From an uncultured bacterium (GTDB taxonomy: Bacteria; Cyanobacteriota; Vampirovibrionia; Gastranaerophilales; Gastranaerophilaceae), in NCBI GenBank assembly GCA_900554095.1, contig USGC01000120.1, positions 1 through 5,644 of the forward strand: DNA of 5,644 nucleotides, given 5' to 3'. Position numbers and translations under genes: made by a program. The notes under the pieces were generated by a model, which was not told where the DNA came from, made no database searches, and saw only the letters and a program-made list of their open reading frames with translations. Below are positions 4,833 to 5,644 of the stretch, one piece after another; the stretch's first letter is position 1, and each line of letters starts with the position of its first letter.

Positions 4833-5644
4833 TATCCCAGCCTAGTTTTTCCGGGCAGTGAAGGTAGTCCATGTTTTCGTTAAAAATTACCCACGCCGCA
4901 CAGCCTGTTCCATTTTCTCTTCTATGATCTGTAATATTGCAGTATTGCTCAAAAGGCCTATATCTATCCTCATAATGCCCTTGAGGTATAATTCTGTTGT
5001 GTGTAAAGTCGAGTATAAAGAAATCTTTTCCCCATTTATATCCACTTTTCTTATTTCCGGTAAACACTTTTATGCTGCCGCAATGCTCGTCTTTTTTGCA
5101 AGTTAAATAATCATTCGTCTCCAAATGAAACATTAAAGCAGTGCCGTCAGCTAAAACCATCCGGTATTCATTATCTCTGCTATCATAGTCTACGTAGTCA
5201 GTACCATCAAGATGTTTAACATATCCCGAAGGGAGGCACCCTGAATTAAACCCGCAATCTTGGGATACTTTCAGATATTTTTTCATTGTCTGTGCAAAAA
5301 TTTTAGTATTTTCCACACAATCTGTGCCGCTAAACCATCCTGAAAAATCGCCGTTTTCTTCTTTTGCGAGGCGATAAGCGTTTTCAAGAACTGAATAAGC
5401 TTTTTTAAGTTTCACAACAGTTGCTTTTTCATTTTGCCGCTGAATTAACGCTGGCATTGTCATTGCCGCAACGACACCAATTATGCCAAGGGTTATCAAG
5501 ACTTCCGCTAAAGTAAATGCTATCTTTGATTTTGTTGGGCTAAAAGCCCAACCTACTACTTCTTCTGAGGTTATTCCCTTGTAGGTTGGGGTTTCTACCC
5601 CAACATTTCTTCCTTTAAGCGGTATAAACCCGCGAGCCCCCCCC
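4810..5644 (-). CDS. Type IV pilin/pseudopilin-like protein (class III signal), 5' end beyond the window
   Basis: A pilin- or pseudopilin-like subunit of a type IV pilus or type II secretion-like machine. The class III signal reads KIA then FTLAEVLITLGIIGVVAAMT: the prepilin peptidase site lies between A and F, with Glu at +5 and a hydrophobic helix. A coiled-coil region (KLKKAYSVLENAYRLAKEE) and a globular domain with nine cysteines follow, ending near CAAWVIFNENMDYLHCPEKL. A TTG at 5499 would begin inside the signal and remove the cleavage site, so I reject it. The frame stays open to the edge with no ATG, GTG or TTG upstream, so the true start lies outside. At least 42 residues precede the cleavage site, an unusually long leader encoded partly by the palindromes at 5534-5604. 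The last residues, ARSCKE, fall in a repeat also found at 4738-4756. Whether it is a major or minor pilin is unknown. Confidence 0.87.
   Translation of the reverse strand, partial: GGARGFIPLKGRNVGVETPTYKGITSEEVVGWAFSPTKSKIAFTLAEVLITLGIIGVVAAMTMPALIQRQNEKATVVKLKKAYSVLENAYRLAKEENGDFSGWFSGTDCVENTKIFAQTMKKYLKVSQDCGFNSGCLPSGYVKHLDGTDYVDYDSRDNEYRMVLADGTALMFHLETNDYLTCKKDEHCGSIKVFTGNKKSGYKWGKDFFILDFTHNRIIPQGHYEDRYRPFEQYCNITDHRRENGTGCAAWVIFNENMDYLHCPEKLGWDKARSCKE
5534..5604. repeat. REP-like cluster of nested palindromes inside the pilin leader
   Basis: Two perfect hairpins lie here: GTTGGGCT/AGCCCAAC (5534-5541 with 5545-5552, loop AAA) and GTTGGGGT/ACCCCAAC (5585-5592 with 5597-5604, loop TTCT). 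A third inverted repeat, CCCAACCTAC (5547-5556) with GTAGGTTGGG (5581-5590), overlaps both, so the outer pairing competes with the two small stems. On the minus strand all of it is in frame with the pilin and reads NVGVETPTY ... VGWAFSPT. The form matches short palindromic intergenic repeats (REP/MITE-like). A mobile origin is inferred. Confidence 0.7.

Noticed and set aside
5497..5499. TTG as the start codon of the pilin gene
   Set aside because: It would begin inside FTLAEVLITL and delete the prepilin cleavage site and Glu+5. The upstream frame is open and encodes the full signal.

Overview
This AT-rich window looks like chromosome from an uncultured, host-associated Gram-negative bacterium, most probably of the Gastranaerophilales/Melainabacteria (non-photosynthetic Cyanobacteria) type. 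The clue is a pilin-like protein with the class III signal FTLAEVLITLGIIGVVAAMT, a form I associate with that group. This is inference from style and needs a taxonomic search. I see no tRNA, rRNA, CRISPR array, transposase or phage gene.

Layout, left to right. (1) Positions 1-67 hold the first 22 codons of a minus-strand gene that runs off the left edge. It has a very good sigma70-type promoter (100-128), a strong Shine-Dalgarno and a run of eight G in codons 7-10. (2) A minus-strand intrinsic terminator (134-162) closes the leftward unit. (3) 258-1397, minus: an unrecognised 379-aa protein with a coiled coil, a very acidic linker and one annexin-like repeat, including a correctly spaced GxGT-(38)-E calcium-site motif. 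(4) 1491-2141, minus: a small LipM-like octanoyl/lipoyl transferase. (5) 2141-3034 and 3031-3861, minus: two tandem, overlapping, paralogous exported proteins with a Gly/Ala-rich segment followed by a TolC-like helical hairpin. (6) 3862-3964: a divergent promoter region. (7) 3980-4726, plus: a six-repeat TPR protein. (8) 4727-4809: a short convergent gap with a repeat whose second copy forms the end of the next gene. (9) 4810-5644, minus, 5' end outside the window: a type IV pilin/pseudopilin-like protein whose visible leader is written by a cluster of REP-like palindromes.

Genes 3861 to 1491 overlap by 4 and 1 bases and surely form one operon. The 379-aa gene follows after 93 bases with no clear terminator between, so it may share that transcript, which would end at 134-162. 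The best leads are the annexin-like repeat in a bacterial protein, the duplicated exported pair, and the way repeats supply coding sequence at both ends of the pilin gene. No complete novel defence or mobile system is visible.
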